64,000 nt of DNA from Pasteurella dagmatis (GTDB lineage: Bacteria > Pseudomonadota > Gammaproteobacteria > Enterobacterales > Pasteurellaceae), in NCBI RefSeq assembly GCF_900186835.1, contig NZ_LT906448.1, positions 620,001 through 684,000 of the forward strand. The letters are read 5' to 3'. The translations under genes were made by a program, and so were the position numbers. Below are positions 46,563-56,083 of the stretch, one piece after another (the stretch's first letter is position 1; each line of letters begins with the position of its first letter). Below the pieces are notes generated by a model that worked only from the letters and a program-made list of their open reading frames with translations, did no database searches and was not told the origin of the DNA.

Positions 46563-47522
46563 ATGAAAAAGTATCTAAAACTTTCAATGGCAGCCGCATT
46601 AATATTTTCTTCAAGCGCAGTATTCGCCGCTGATAAAATTGTAACTATTGGGACAGGTGGGCAAACTGGTGTTTATTATGTAGTTGGACAATCGGTTTGC
46701 CAATTAGTGAACCGTGATTCTGCAAAAACAGGTGTGAAATGTAATGCTCCTTCAACTGGTGGTTCTGTTGCAAACTTAAACTCAATTGCAAGCAACCAAA
46801 TTGAACTGGGGATTGCCCAATCAGACTGGCAATATCATTCTTATAATGGTTCAAGTTCTTTTGAAGGTAAGAAAAATGATAAATTAAGAGCCGTATTTTC
46901 TATTCATCCTGAACCATTTACTTTAATGGCTCGCACTGATGCAAATATCAAACATTTTGATGATCTTAAAGGTAAACGTGTCAATGTTGGTGATCCAGGC
47001 TCAGGTACTCGTGCAACAATGAACGTGATTCTTGGTGCAAAAGGTTGGGACACTTCGGCATTTAAAGTCGCTTCAGAATTAAAACCAGCTGAAATGGCAT
47101 CAGTAATGTGTGATAACAACTTAGATGCGATTACTTATAACGTAGGTCACCCAAATGGAGCATTAAAAGAAGCCGCAGCATCTTGTGATGCACATTTAGT
47201 GCCAATTACAGGTCCTGAAATTGATAAATTAGTTGCAGATTACTCTTATTATGCAAAAGCAACTATTCCAGGTGGTTTATATAAAGGTAGTGATGCCCCA
47301 ACAGAAACCTTTGGGGTATACGCAACTTTAGTTTCTTCTTCAGATGTTGATGCAGATAGTGTATATGCGATCGTAAAAGCCGTATTTGATAACTTCGATC
47401 GTTTTAAACGTTTACATCCAGCATTTTCTAATTTGAAAGAAGAAGAAATGATTAAAAATGCATTATCAGCACCATTACACGATGGTGCAGTGCGCTATTA
47501 TAAAGAAAGAGGATGGTTATAA
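46563..47522 (+). CDS. TAXI-family TRAP transporter solute-binding protein
   Basis: A 319-residue periplasmic binding protein of the TAXI type (TRAP-associated extracytoplasmic immunogenic). The Sec signal peptide is KKYLKLSMAAALIFSSSAVFA with predicted cleavage after FAA/FA-AD. The motif VTIGTGGQTGVYYVVGQS is diagnostic of the family (GTGGxxGxYY), followed by RDSAKTGVKCNAPSTGGSVANL. Such systems import dicarboxylates, glutamate or related acids. The matching fused permease follows after an intercistronic hairpin. No regulator is adjacent. Confidence 0.9.
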   Translation: MKKYLKLSMAAALIFSSSAVFAADKIVTIGTGGQTGVYYVVGQSVCQLVNRDSAKTGVKCNAPSTGGSVANLNSIASNQIELGIAQSDWQYHSYNGSSSFEGKKNDKLRAVFSIHPEPFTLMARTDANIKHFDDLKGKRVNVGDPGSGTRATMNVILGAKGWDTSAFKVASELKPAEMASVMCDNNLDAITYNVGHPNGALKEAAASCDAHLVPITGPEIDKLVADYSYYAKATIPGGLYKGSDAPTETFGVYATLVSSSDVDADSVYAIVKAVFDNFDRFKRLHPAFSNLKEEEMIKNALSAPLHDGAVRYYKERGWL

Positions 47523-47540
47523 TTTATTCCCTCATATTTT

Positions 47541-47566
47541 AAGGCAGGCTAAGTTCCTGCCTTTTC
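47541..47566 (+). terminator. Intercistronic hairpin between the TRAP binding protein and permease
   Basis: Stem AAGGCAGG (47541-47548) and CCTGCCTT (47556-47563) with a 7-base loop and a broken T run. It probably acts as a partial terminator or 3' stabiliser so that binding protein is made in excess over permease. Confidence 0.6.
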
Positions 47567-47601
47567 CGTTTTTTATTTTTAGATGACGAGGAGTTTTTAG
47601 C

Positions 47602-50211
47602 GTGTCAACAAAAAATATTGATTACGATGATTTACAAGATATTGTGGCATCTAGCGATACTGGTGGACGAGATCCTGATGGGTTTCCCAAAAAATTGATT
47701 GCCGGTGTTGCGATTTTATGGTCATTATTCCAACTGTATTATGCTTCACCAGCACCTTTCTGGTTGCAAGAGTTTTTGCGTAACATAGGCTTGAATATCA
47801 ATGTTGTGTTTGATGATACTAAAGCACGCTCTATTCATCTTGCATTCGCATTATTTTTAGCTTATTTATCTTATCCAGCATTTAAATTTTCACCAAAACA
47901 CCGTATTCCTTTAGTTGATTGGGTATTTGCAACAGTAGGGGCATTCTTAGGTGCTTACTATTTATTTTTCTATGATGGTTTGGTGACTCGTTTCGGTGCA
48001 CCAATTCTACAAGATATTATTGCTGGCTGTATTGGTATTTTCTTATTGTTAGAAGCAACAAGACGTAGTTTAGGCCTGCCATTGGTGGTTATTGCCATAG
48101 TCTTTTTACTGTATAACTATTTCGGACAATTTTTACCAACAGATTGGATTGTCAGCCATCGTACAGGTTCTCTTTCCCATATTATTAACCAACAATGGAT
48201 CACAACTGAAGGGGTATTCGGTGTCGCATTGGGTGTTTCGACAAAATATGTGTTCTTATTCGTGTTGTTTGGTGCTTTGCTCGATAAAGCTGGAGCAGGT
48301 AATTATTTTATTAAAAGTGCTTTTGCTTATTTAGGACATTTACGTGGTGGCCCTGCAAAAGCAGCGGTGGTAGCATCTGGTTTAACAGGGTTAATTTCAG
48401 GGTCTTCTATTGCTAATGTAGTAACCACAGGAACATTCACCATTCCAATGATGAAACGTGTTGGTTTTTCTGCAGAAAAAGCGGGGGCAGTAGAAGTAGC
48501 TTCTTCGGTCAACGGTCAAATTATGCCACCTGTAATGGGTGCTGCCGCATTTTTAATGATCGAATATGTTAATATGCCGTATAGCCAATTAATTACGCAT
48601 GCGTTTTTACCTGCTGTCATTTCTTATATAGCGCTTGTTTATATTGTGCATTTAGAAGCTTGTAAAATGGATCTTAAAGGTTTACCTAAAGCTGATGAGC
48701 CTAAACCATTTTTGAACTCATTAATTCGTGCATTAGGGACTTTTATTTTCCTTTGTGTGCTTTATTTTGCTGTTGATTTTAGTTTAGGTTGGTTAAAAAA
48801 TGTGACACCAAATTATGCATTTAGCATTGTTATTGTGTTATTGAGTATTACCTATCTTTTATTACTTCGCAGAGTAGCACAATTCCCTGATCTTGAAATT
48901 GATGATCCACACTCTCCAGTAGTGGTATTGCCTTCTGCCAAACCAACAGTTAATTCAGGTTTGCACTTCTTATTACCAGTAGTGATTTTGATTTGGAGCT
49001 TAATGGTTGAGCGTTTATCTCCGGGGTTATCTGCATTCTGGGGGGCGTTATCATTAATCGTGATCTTATTAACACAACGCCCATTACTTTCTTTTTACAG
49101 AAAACAAAATACTTTTAGATCAGATTTAAAACAAGGTTGGAAAGATCTTGTTAGTGGTTTAGAAGCTGGTGCAAGAAATATGATTGGTATCGGTATTGCA
49201 ACGGCAACTGCTGGTATCATTGTTGGGGTTGTTTCCTTAACTGGGTTTGGTGTACAACTTGCAACTATCATTGAAACACTGTCAATGGGGAACATTTTCT
49301 TAATGTTACTTTTAGTAGCGGGCTTTAGCTTAATTCTAGGCATGGGCTTGCCAACTACTGCTAACTATATTGTTGTATCTTCTTTAATGGCTGTCGTGAT
49401 TATTGAGGTAGGTCGTCAGAATGGATTTATTGTGCCATTAATCGCTGTACATTTATTTGTATTTTATTTCGGGATTATGGCTGACGTAACGCCACCAGTA
49501 GGATTAGCTTCTTTTGCTGCTTCTGCAGTGTCGGGTGGGGATCCTATTAAAACAGGTTTAACGGCATTTTCATATAGTTTACGTACTGCAATTTTACCAT
49601 TCCTATTTATTTTTAATACTGATCTGTTATTGATTGATGTAGGTTGGGCAAAAGGTATCCTTGTCTTTATTACGGCAACTATTGGTATTCTCGCCTTTAC
49701 CGCTGGTGCAGTGGGATATTTCTTCCGTCCTAATAAACTCTGGGAAAGCGTGGCTCTTTTCGTATTAGCGTTTGCGTTATTCCGTCCAGGTTTCTTTATG
49801 GAACATATTTCACCGACGCAATATCAGTTTGAGCCAGTTGATTTAATGCAACAAGTTGAAAAAGCACAAACAGGTGATACTTTAACCTTGAAAGTCTCTG
49901 GTTTAAATCCTTATGGGAAGCAGATTGAGTTTTTTGCTCAATTACCTATTGCTGAAGGTTCAACAGGAGAAGAACGCTTGAAAAATATGGGATTAACTCT
50001 CTTTGAACAAGATAAGCCAGAAGGAAAAGAATTAGTAATTGATGCAGTAGAAATTGATTCTACAGCAGCGAAAGCAGGACTAAATTGGGATCAAGTTATT
50101 TTGAATGGTTCTGTACCAATCAAAGATGCACTTGCGAAAGAGTGGTTTTTTATCCCGACTTTATTCTTGCTGTTTTTACTCGTAATGAACCAACGTCGTC
50201 GCCCACAATAA
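47602..50211 (+). CDS. TRAP transporter fused permease (DctQM-type) with C-terminal DUF3394 domain
   Basis: An 869-residue integral membrane protein combining the small (4-TM) and large (12-TM) TRAP permease parts. GTG 47602 follows a GAGGAG site. Visible family features: GGPAKAAVVASGLTGLISGSSIANVVTTG and GAVEVASSVNGQIMPPVMGAAAFLM, the conserved TRAP DctM core, and GLGLPTTANYIVVSS-like GMGLPTTANYIVV near 580. The extra C-terminal part (about 735-869) corresponds to DUF3394 and ends with a TM helix. It works with the TAXI binding protein, and a universal stress gene follows after 12 bases. Confidence 0.9.
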   Translation: MSTKNIDYDDLQDIVASSDTGGRDPDGFPKKLIAGVAILWSLFQLYYASPAPFWLQEFLRNIGLNINVVFDDTKARSIHLAFALFLAYLSYPAFKFSPKHRIPLVDWVFATVGAFLGAYYLFFYDGLVTRFGAPILQDIIAGCIGIFLLLEATRRSLGLPLVVIAIVFLLYNYFGQFLPTDWIVSHRTGSLSHIINQQWITTEGVFGVALGVSTKYVFLFVLFGALLDKAGAGNYFIKSAFAYLGHLRGGPAKAAVVASGLTGLISGSSIANVVTTGTFTIPMMKRVGFSAEKAGAVEVASSVNGQIMPPVMGAAAFLMIEYVNMPYSQLITHAFLPAVISYIALVYIVHLEACKMDLKGLPKADEPKPFLNSLIRALGTFIFLCVLYFAVDFSLGWLKNVTPNYAFSIVIVLLSITYLLLLRRVAQFPDLEIDDPHSPVVVLPSAKPTVNSGLHFLLPVVILIWSLMVERLSPGLSAFWGALSLIVILLTQRPLLSFYRKQNTFRSDLKQGWKDLVSGLEAGARNMIGIGIATATAGIIVGVVSLTGFGVQLATIIETLSMGNIFLMLLLVAGFSLILGMGLPTTANYIVVSSLMAVVIIEVGRQNGFIVPLIAVHLFVFYFGIMADVTPPVGLASFAASAVSGGDPIKTGLTAFSYSLRTAILPFLFIFNTDLLLIDVGWAKGILVFITATIGILAFTAGAVGYFFRPNKLWESVALFVLAFALFRPGFFMEHISPTQYQFEPVDLMQQVEKAQTGDTLTLKVSGLNPYGKQIEFFAQLPIAEGSTGEERLKNMGLTLFEQDKPEGKELVIDAVEIDSTAAKAGLNWDQVILNGSVPIKDALAKEWFFIPTLFLLFLLVMNQRRRPQ

Positions 50212-50223
50212 TAAGGAAAAGTT

Positions 50224-50646
50224 ATGTTTAAAAAGATTTTAATCACAGCAGACTTAAGTCATTTGGAAGATGCAGAAAAAGCAGTGAAAACTGCCTTAGA
50301 AATGACGAAGAACAATCCGGATACTGTTTATCGAGTGATGAGTGTGATTCCCCCATTTGGTAGTAGTTTTGTATCATCTTTTTTACCCAAAAACTTCGAC
50401 CAAGATGTTTTAGGGGAGGCAAATAAAGCACTTCATGAGTTTACTAAAAAACATTTTCCAGAAGGGGCAAAAGTGCAACATATTTTAGCACACGGTCCGG
50501 TTTATGAAGAAATTAATCGTATTGCGAAAGAAAAAAATATCGATTTAATTATTATGATGGCAGCTCGAGAGAATAAAGAAGGGCTAAGTTCGAATACGGT
50601 GAAAGTGGCACGTTACAGTGATAAACCCATTTTGATTTTACGTTAA
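50224..50646 (+). CDS. Universal stress protein (UspA family)
   Basis: A 140-residue cytoplasmic protein of the UspA fold: KKILITADLSHLEDAEKAV at the start, a central GPVYEEINRIAKEKNIDLIIM segment, and the last strand YSDKPILILR. The nucleotide-binding G-2x-G-9x-G(S/T) motif is weakly conserved (AAREN), so ATP binding is uncertain. It lies 12 bases after the TRAP permease; TRAP permeases followed by a UspA gene are a common pairing (for example TeaD with TeaABC of Halomonas), so it may regulate the transporter. Confidence 0.85.
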   Translation: MFKKILITADLSHLEDAEKAVKTALEMTKNNPDTVYRVMSVIPPFGSSFVSSFLPKNFDQDVLGEANKALHEFTKKHFPEGAKVQHILAHGPVYEEINRIAKEKNIDLIIMMAARENKEGLSSNTVKVARYSDKPILILR

Positions 50647-50669
50647 TTGAACTTTTTAGTTAAAGATTC

Positions 50670-50705
50670 AAAAGGGTAGGATAGTTTATATTCTACCCTT
50701 TTTAT
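50670..50705 (+). terminator. Terminator after the universal stress gene
   Basis: Stem AAAAGGGTAG (50670-50679) and CTACCCTTTT (50693-50702) followed by a TTTA run, 23 bases past the stop. Confidence 0.85.
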
Positions 50706-50731
50706 TAGGAAGTATCTGAACCGATCTAAAG

Positions 50732-50762
50732 TGCGGTCAAAAATTTGAAAATTTTGACCGCA
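50732..50762. terminator. Second hairpin built on an uptake signal between convergent genes
   Basis: TGCGGTCAAAA (50732-50742) and TTTTGACCGCA (50752-50762) form an 11-bp stem with a 9-base loop, with a T run on the plus strand. The left arm belongs to a complete uptake signal (50729-50737); the right copy is degenerate. Confidence 0.7.
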
Positions 50763-50817
50763 TTTTTCTTTATATTGATTAAACTAAGTTGCATATTCGG
50801 CAATATAAGGACCTATC

Positions 50818-51879
50818 TTATATTGCCTCACTTTTAGGCGTTAATTGAGACCATCTTTCTAAAGGTAGCGGCACTTTATCTGACCACATTCTTTGCCACA
50901 ATAATGACAACATTTCTGTTCTAAAATGTACTCTAGCTGTTGGATAGCTTTGTGGTTGAATTGCTTTCCATTGACCATTTTCTTTTTTAGCAACCACAAA
51001 ACGGAAATTAAATTGTCCAGCTAGCCCCATACGCGTATCACTTACCACGATTTTGTCATCGATTTCTTTATAATGTAGCCAGTTATCAGTAAACCATTGT
51101 AACCGTTGTAATTCAGGCGATTGTGGTGATATTTCCGCTTGATAAGATAAATTTAGTGGGATTGTGACAAATTCTGGGGTTTCTTTTTTATCGAACCAAC
51201 CGCTTACCGCATCATATAAATTGCCATTTTTGTCTACTGCAATCACACGCCACAGTATTGTATTGAAAGCTGTTGGTGTCGCAAGTACTTTTTCTATTTC
51301 AATGCCTTGTCCATTTAGTACGGTTGTTAAGCGATGTTCGTGATATGCCTTGCCAATAAAACCTGTACCGAAATAGCCAAAACCAAAAACGAGTGCAATA
51401 AACATTCCTTTAATGGAGGCAGGGCTCATTTTTTTCCATAGCGCCCACAAGCAAGTGAAAATCAGAGGTAAAGTATAAATGGGATCGATAATAAATACAG
51501 TTGACCACATTGTTGGCGTAAAGTTGAAAGGCCAAAATAATTGTGTACCATAAACGGTCATTGCATCAATAATTGGGTGCGTAACCAAAGCCAATGTTAA
51601 AGTAACAAAAAGCCGTTTGAAGGAGAAGGGCAGCGCTTTATTTCGTTTGAAAGTGATCCACGTGATCACAAAAGCAAGTGCGGTCAAAACAAAAATAGAA
51701 TGACTAAATCCACGATGGTAAGTCATTGATGAAATAGGATCAGCATAACGAATTAATATATCAAGATCGGGTAGCGTGCCTAGCATACCGCCGTAAAGTA
51801 AGGCTTTTCGTCCTTGATATTTCCCCATTCCAACGCCTTGAACAGCAGCACCGAGTACAAATTGAGTCACGGAATCCAT
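50818..51879 (-). CDS. Membrane-bound metal-dependent hydrolase, YdjM/YbcI-like (DUF457)
   Basis: A 353-residue membrane protein starting MDSVTQFVLGAAVQG, with the conserved metal-binding-like segments GGMLGTLPDLDILIRY (about residues 30-45) and THPIIDAMTVYGTQ, and HRGFSHS near 55. About four hydrophobic segments lie in the first half, and the second half is soluble. This is the YdjM / LexA-binding inner-membrane-associated hydrolase family (PF04307), whose biochemical role is not settled. It is convergent with the TRAP/usp unit and transcribed in the same direction as metE. Confidence 0.82.
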   Translation of the reverse strand: MDSVTQFVLGAAVQGVGMGKYQGRKALLYGGMLGTLPDLDILIRYADPISSMTYHRGFSHSIFVLTALAFVITWITFKRNKALPFSFKRLFVTLTLALVTHPIIDAMTVYGTQLFWPFNFTPTMWSTVFIIDPIYTLPLIFTCLWALWKKMSPASIKGMFIALVFGFGYFGTGFIGKAYHEHRLTTVLNGQGIEIEKVLATPTAFNTILWRVIAVDKNGNLYDAVSGWFDKKETPEFVTIPLNLSYQAEISPQSPELQRLQWFTDNWLHYKEIDDKIVVSDTRMGLAGQFNFRFVVAKKENGQWKAIQPQSYPTARVHFRTEMLSLLWQRMWSDKVPLPLERWSQLTPKSEAI

Positions 51880-51963
51880 TTGATTTTTTATTTCCTACAA
51901 AAGTAAAAACTAGGCTGTATTTTGAGGAGAATTTAAACTATCGTCAATGTTCTTTTGAGCAAG

Positions 51964-51996
51964 AATAAAAAATGGCTCTTGAAATCAAGAGCCATT
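51964..51996 (-). terminator. Terminator after metE
   Basis: Stem AATGGCTCTTG (51971-51981) and CAAGAGCCATT (51986-51996) with an AAAT loop; on the minus strand it is followed by six T (51965-51970). Confidence 0.88.
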
Positions 51997-52039
51997 AGGT
52001 TACGGTTTGCTATATTGTTATGGATAAATTGTTTTTTAA

Positions 52040-54313
52040 TTAGTTTAATTCAGCACGTAATTTTTTGGTTACGCTCATCATTACTTCTAATTGTGCGATA
52101 GTTTCTGGCCAGCCACGAGTTTTTAAACCACAGTCTGGGTTCACCCATAAACGCTCTTTTGGTACAACATTTAGTGCTTTACGTAACAAACGTTCAATTT
52201 CTTCTGCCTTTGGTACACGTGGGCTGTGAATATCATATACACCAGGGCCAATATCATTTGGATATTTGAAATCACCAAACGCAGTTAATAATTCCATATC
52301 TGAACGAGATGTTTCAATCGTAATCACATCTGCGTCTAAACCTGCAATTGCGGGTAAAATATCGTTGAATTCAGAATAACACATATGCGTGTGGATCTGA
52401 GTATCATCTTCTACGCCCATATAACTTAAGCGGAATGCTTCACCGGCCCATTGTAAGTATGCATCCCAGTCTGCACGTTTAAGTGGTAAACCTTCACGAA
52501 TTGCCGGTTCATCAATTTGAATCACTTTGATACCCGCTTTTTCTAAATCTAATACTTCATCAGATAATGCCACACCTATTTGTTTACATACGGTTGAGCG
52601 TGGAATATCGTTACGTACAAATGACCATTGTAAAATTGTAACAGGACCAGTTAACATTCCTTTCATTACTTTGTTCGTTAAGCTTTGGGCATATTGTGAC
52701 CAACGTACTGTCATAGGTTTAGGACGTGCCACATCACCGTAAATCACGGGTGGTTTCACACAGCGTGAACCATAACTTTGTACCCAACCGAATTTTGTGA
52801 ATGCGAAACCGTCTAGCAATTCACCGAAGTATTCCACCATGTCGTTACGTTCTGCTTCACCGTGTACTAATACATCAAGATCAAGTTCTTCTTGGCGACG
52901 TACCACAAATTCAATTTCTTTTTTCATTGCGGTTTCGTAATCAGCTAAGCTGAGTTCGCCTTTCTTGAATTTCGCACGAGCTTGGCGAATTTCACTGGTT
53001 TGCGGGAATGAACCGATATTAGTGGTTGGTAATAATGGTAAATTTAACCACGCATTTTGTTTTGCAATACGCTCTGCGAATGGCGATTTACGTCTATCCG
53101 CATTTGCTGGTAAGTTAGCTAAACGTTCTGCTACCTCAGGGCGATGAATTTCTTTACTGTTTGCACGAGCGTTTGCTGCTGCTTGGCTTGCATCAAGTTC
53201 ATTTTGTACAGCTCCACGACCTTGTTCAAGTGCGGTCTTAATTACACTCAATTCTTGCACTTTTTGTAATGTGAAAGCTAACCAATTATAAAGGTCTGGT
53301 TTATTTGCTCTCAGTTGTGTTTCTACTTCTAAATCATACGGAGTGTGTAGGAGTGAACAGCTTGGTGCGATCCAAAGGTTTTCACCTAATTTCGCTTTTA
53401 ATGGCTCAACAACATCTAATACTTGATTTAAGTTTGCACGCCAGATATTACGCCCGTCAATCACACCTACAGAAAGCACTTTATTGTAATCTTCAAATGC
53501 TGAAAGCTGCTCTGGTGCTCGCACCAAATCAATGTGTAAACCATCAACTGGCAATCTTTTAAGTAGTTGTGCGTGTTCTGTTACTGAACCAAAATAAGTT
53601 GCTAATAAGAGTTTAGCATTCACTTTCTCTTTTAATGCCGTGTAAACTCCATTATAGGCCTCAACCCATTCAGTAGGTAAATCTACGGCTAGTGCAGGCT
53701 CATCAATTTGAATCCATTCTGCTCCTTCAGCAGCTAATGCGTTCAGAATATCTACATACACAGGTACAAGTTTAGAGAGTAATTCTAAACGATAGAATGC
53801 TTCTCCTTTTTCTTTACCTAACCAAAGAAAAGTGAGTGGACCTACAATGGTTGGTTTGAATTTAAAGCCTAAAGCTTTTGCTTCACGAATTTGTTGTACG
53901 TAATGTTTGGGGTTTGCGTTAAATTCTGTGTTTTTATTAAATTCTGGCACTAGGTAGTGATAGTTGGTATCGAACCATTTCGTCATTTCAATCGCAAACT
54001 GGCTTTGGTTACCACGAGCAAGTTGGAAATATTGACTTAGGCTTAAGTTTTGGCTGTCGAAACCAAAACGTGACGGAATAGCACCTGTCGCCACTTGAAG
54101 ATCTAGAATGTGATCGTAAAAAGTAAAATCTGCCACAGCCACAAAGTCAGCATTTGCTGCCTCTTGGTGCTTCCAGTTAATTTCACGTAATTTTTGTGCA
54201 ATTTCTAATAAGTCTTGCTCTGAAATTTCTCCACGCCAGTAACGCTCTTGTGCAAATTTGAGTTCACGTTTTGCACCTACACGCGGAAATCCCGCTAAAT
54301 GAAATGTCGTCAT
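52040..54313 (-). CDS. metE: Cobalamin-independent methionine synthase
   Basis: MetE transfers a methyl group from 5-methyltetrahydropteroyl-triglutamate to homocysteine. The 757-residue product has the two-barrel layout: N-terminal [23 protein letters not shown], and the C-terminal catalytic barrel with zinc-binding residues in HTHMCYSEF and [11 protein letters not shown] near the end. The linker segment [22 protein letters not shown] is typical. It is divergent from metR across a 273-base region with a MetJ operator next to its start, and is followed by its own terminator. An uptake signal lies at 53228-53236. Confidence 0.97.
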   Translation of the reverse strand: MTTFHLAGFPRVGAKRELKFAQERYWRGEISEQDLLEIAQKLREINWKHQEAANADFVAVADFTFYDHILDLQVATGAIPSRFGFDSQNLSLSQYFQLARGNQSQFAIEMTKWFDTNYHYLVPEFNKNTEFNANPKHYVQQIREAKALGFKFKPTIVGPLTFLWLGKEKGEAFYRLELLSKLVPVYVDILNALAAEGAEWIQIDEPALAVDLPTEWVEAYNGVYTALKEKVNAKLLLATYFGSVTEHAQLLKRLPVDGLHIDLVRAPEQLSAFEDYNKVLSVGVIDGRNIWRANLNQVLDVVEPLKAKLGENLWIAPSCSLLHTPYDLEVETQLRANKPDLYNWLAFTLQKVQELSVIKTALEQGRGAVQNELDASQAAANARANSKEIHRPEVAERLANLPANADRRKSPFAERIAKQNAWLNLPLLPTTNIGSFPQTSEIRQARAKFKKGELSLADYETAMKKEIEFVVRRQEELDLDVLVHGEAERNDMVEYFGELLDGFAFTKFGWVQSYGSRCVKPPVIYGDVARPKPMTVRWSQYAQSLTNKVMKGMLTGPVTILQWSFVRNDIPRSTVCKQIGVALSDEVLDLEKAGIKVIQIDEPAIREGLPLKRADWDAYLQWAGEAFRLSYMGVEDDTQIHTHMCYSEFNDILPAIAGLDADVITIETSRSDMELLTAFGDFKYPNDIGPGVYDIHSPRVPKAEEIERLLRKALNVVPKERLWVNPDCGLKTRGWPETIAQLEVMMSVTKKLRAELN

Positions 54314-54351
54314 AGTAATACCTCTTTTATCAATGTTGTGTTATTCTAAAT

Positions 54352-54367
54352 AGACGGCTAAACGTCT
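54352..54367. promoter_or_regulatory. Tandem MetJ operator (two met boxes) upstream of metE
   Basis: Two adjacent 8-base units, AGACGGCT (54352-54359) and AAACGTCT (54360-54367), each match the MetJ met-box consensus AGACGTCT at 7 of 8 bases and have the correct 8-base register. The pair ends 38 bases upstream of the metE start. Repression by MetJ with S-adenosylmethionine is inferred. Confidence 0.7.
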
Positions 54368-54412
54368 GTATGGATATAGAATGAGGTATTTTATAACATT
54401 ATGCAATATCAT

Positions 54413-54438
54413 AATTTTCACGAAGATCATGAAAAATT
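54413..54438. promoter_or_regulatory. Dyad in the metE-metR spacer, candidate LysR-type site
   Basis: TTTTCA and TGAAAA arms with a 9-base spacer form a partial dyad. It has the outline of a LysR-type site but not the TGAA-N5-TTCA form usually given for MetR, so it is a weak candidate. Confidence 0.3.
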
Positions 54439-54586
54439 TTAATATACTTAATCAGCATTGAAAGTAAGGTTATTTGTTTATCGTTTAGATAAAATGAAGC
54501 TTACTTCTTTTAAGTTAAATGAATAGAAGAATTTTTAGGTATATGATAGTTTTTAATACAATGCATTTATTTTTACGAGCTTTATT

Positions 54587-55513
54587 ATGAAACCGATTTT
54601 TTTAGAATTACGCCATTTGAAAACGTTGCTTGCGTTAAAAGAAACGGGCAGTGTTTCACTTGCCGCCAAACGAGTTTATTTGACTCAGTCTGCGCTGTCA
54701 CATCAATTAAAGTTAATTGAAGAACAATATGGCTTACCTTTATTTGAGCGTAAAACGCAACCTTTGCGCTTTACACCTGCGGGGGAGCGTCTTATTCAAT
54801 TAGCAAATGAGATTTTGCCCAAAGTTGTAGAAGCAGAGCGAGATTTAGCTCGGGTGAAACAAGGCGAAGCAGGGGAGTTGCGTATTGCTGTGGAATGTCA
54901 TACTTGTTTTGACTGGTTAATGCCTGCGATGGATTCCTTACGGCAACATTGGACGTTGGTCGAATTGGATATAGTCTCTGGTTTCCATACTGATCCTGTG
55001 GGACTTTTATTAACTCATCGTGCTGATTGGGCTGTGGTTTCTGAAATTGAAGAAACATCAGGCATTATTCATAAACCACTGTTTTCCTATGAGATGGTTG
55101 GATTATGCGCCAAAGATCATCCATTAGCCTCAAAAATAGTATGGGAGCCAGAAGATTTTATTGATCAAACCCTAATTACTTACCCTGTGCCAGATGATAT
55201 GTTGGATTTATTAAGAAAAGTATTGCATCCCAAAGGGATTAATCCAACACGCCGGACCAGCGAATTAACTATTGCGATTATTCAGTTAGTAGCAAGTAAA
55301 CGTGGTGTGGCGGCATTGCCGTTTTGGGCGGCAAAACCTTATTTAGATCGAGGCTACATTGTGGCACGTAAAATTACGAAAAAAGGGTTATACAGTAATT
55401 TATATGCTGCTATTCGTGAAATTGACTCTAACATTGCTTTTATTGATGATTTTTATCAAACTGTTAAATCACAAAGTTTTTCTACTTTGCCAGATCTATT
55501 AGTTTTAGAATAA
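54587..55513 (+). CDS. metR: LysR-type regulator MetR
   Basis: A 308-residue LysR-family activator of methionine genes, responding to homocysteine. N-terminal winged helix-turn-helix: FLELRHLKTLLALKETGSVSLAAKRVYLTQSALSHQLKLIE; effector-binding domain from about 90 (GELRIAVECHTCFDWLMPAMD, FHTDPVGLLLTHRADWAVVSE). Its match to MetR and its divergence from metE give the function. The gene stands alone after a 273-base control region. Confidence 0.93.
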   Translation: MKPIFLELRHLKTLLALKETGSVSLAAKRVYLTQSALSHQLKLIEEQYGLPLFERKTQPLRFTPAGERLIQLANEILPKVVEAERDLARVKQGEAGELRIAVECHTCFDWLMPAMDSLRQHWTLVELDIVSGFHTDPVGLLLTHRADWAVVSEIEETSGIIHKPLFSYEMVGLCAKDHPLASKIVWEPEDFIDQTLITYPVPDDMLDLLRKVLHPKGINPTRRTSELTIAIIQLVASKRGVAALPFWAAKPYLDRGYIVARKITKKGLYSNLYAAIREIDSNIAFIDDFYQTVKSQSFSTLPDLLVLE

Positions 55514-55748
55514 TTGAGTTACGTAAAATTGATATGAAAGAAGACAAAATTGAATTTTTTGATTCATTATTGTTCTTTAATATTCGTTTTTATCTATCAA
55601 AAGGTACTAAAAGTTAGCTGTTTTGAAAAAAATAACTCAAATATTTTTTTGCAATCGTTTGCTCATTTGGTGTGCTCTTTTAGGAAATTTAAAAATATTT
55701 TATTATTGTAACTCACATTAAATAAATAATTTATATTAAAGGGGCAAT

Positions 55749-55976
55749 ATGGAATTTAATGAATTATTAGGTTATGCGGCAGGCTTACTAGTCGCAATAT
55801 CATTTCTATTTAAGGATATTGTTTTCATTCGTGTGATTAATGGTATTGGTGCGATCTTATTTGTGGTTTATGCCGTTCGTATTGGTGCTTATCCTGTTGC
55901 GGGCTTAAATATATTTTTAGTGTTAATTCACATTTATCAACTTTGGCTTTTGAAAAGAGCAAAAAATTTATCATAA
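55749..55976 (+). CDS. Small YgjV-like inner-membrane protein
   Basis: A 75-residue protein with about three hydrophobic segments (GYAAGLLVAISFLF, VINGIGAILFVVYAVRIG, VAGLNIFLVLIHIYQLWLL). The spacing resembles YgjV/Imp-type small membrane proteins. An AAGGGG site precedes ATG 55749. Function unknown; the 235 bases before it contain no other feature that I can support. Confidence 0.65.
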   Translation: MEFNELLGYAAGLLVAISFLFKDIVFIRVINGIGAILFVVYAVRIGAYPVAGLNIFLVLIHIYQLWLLKRAKNLS

Positions 55977-56083
55977 AGCAGGTCTATCCTATTTTTTAAA
56001 GACCGTGTTGAGCTCATTATGCCAATAGCTATAGGCTCATTCTTATATAAAGAGCGGTCTATTTTTAAAAAGTTTTAGCAATG

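Noticed and set aside
55977-56083. Terminator downstream of the betaine ABC operon
   Set aside because: Only weak, widely spaced complementary segments (AGACCG and CGGTCT) were seen; not convincing enough to list.
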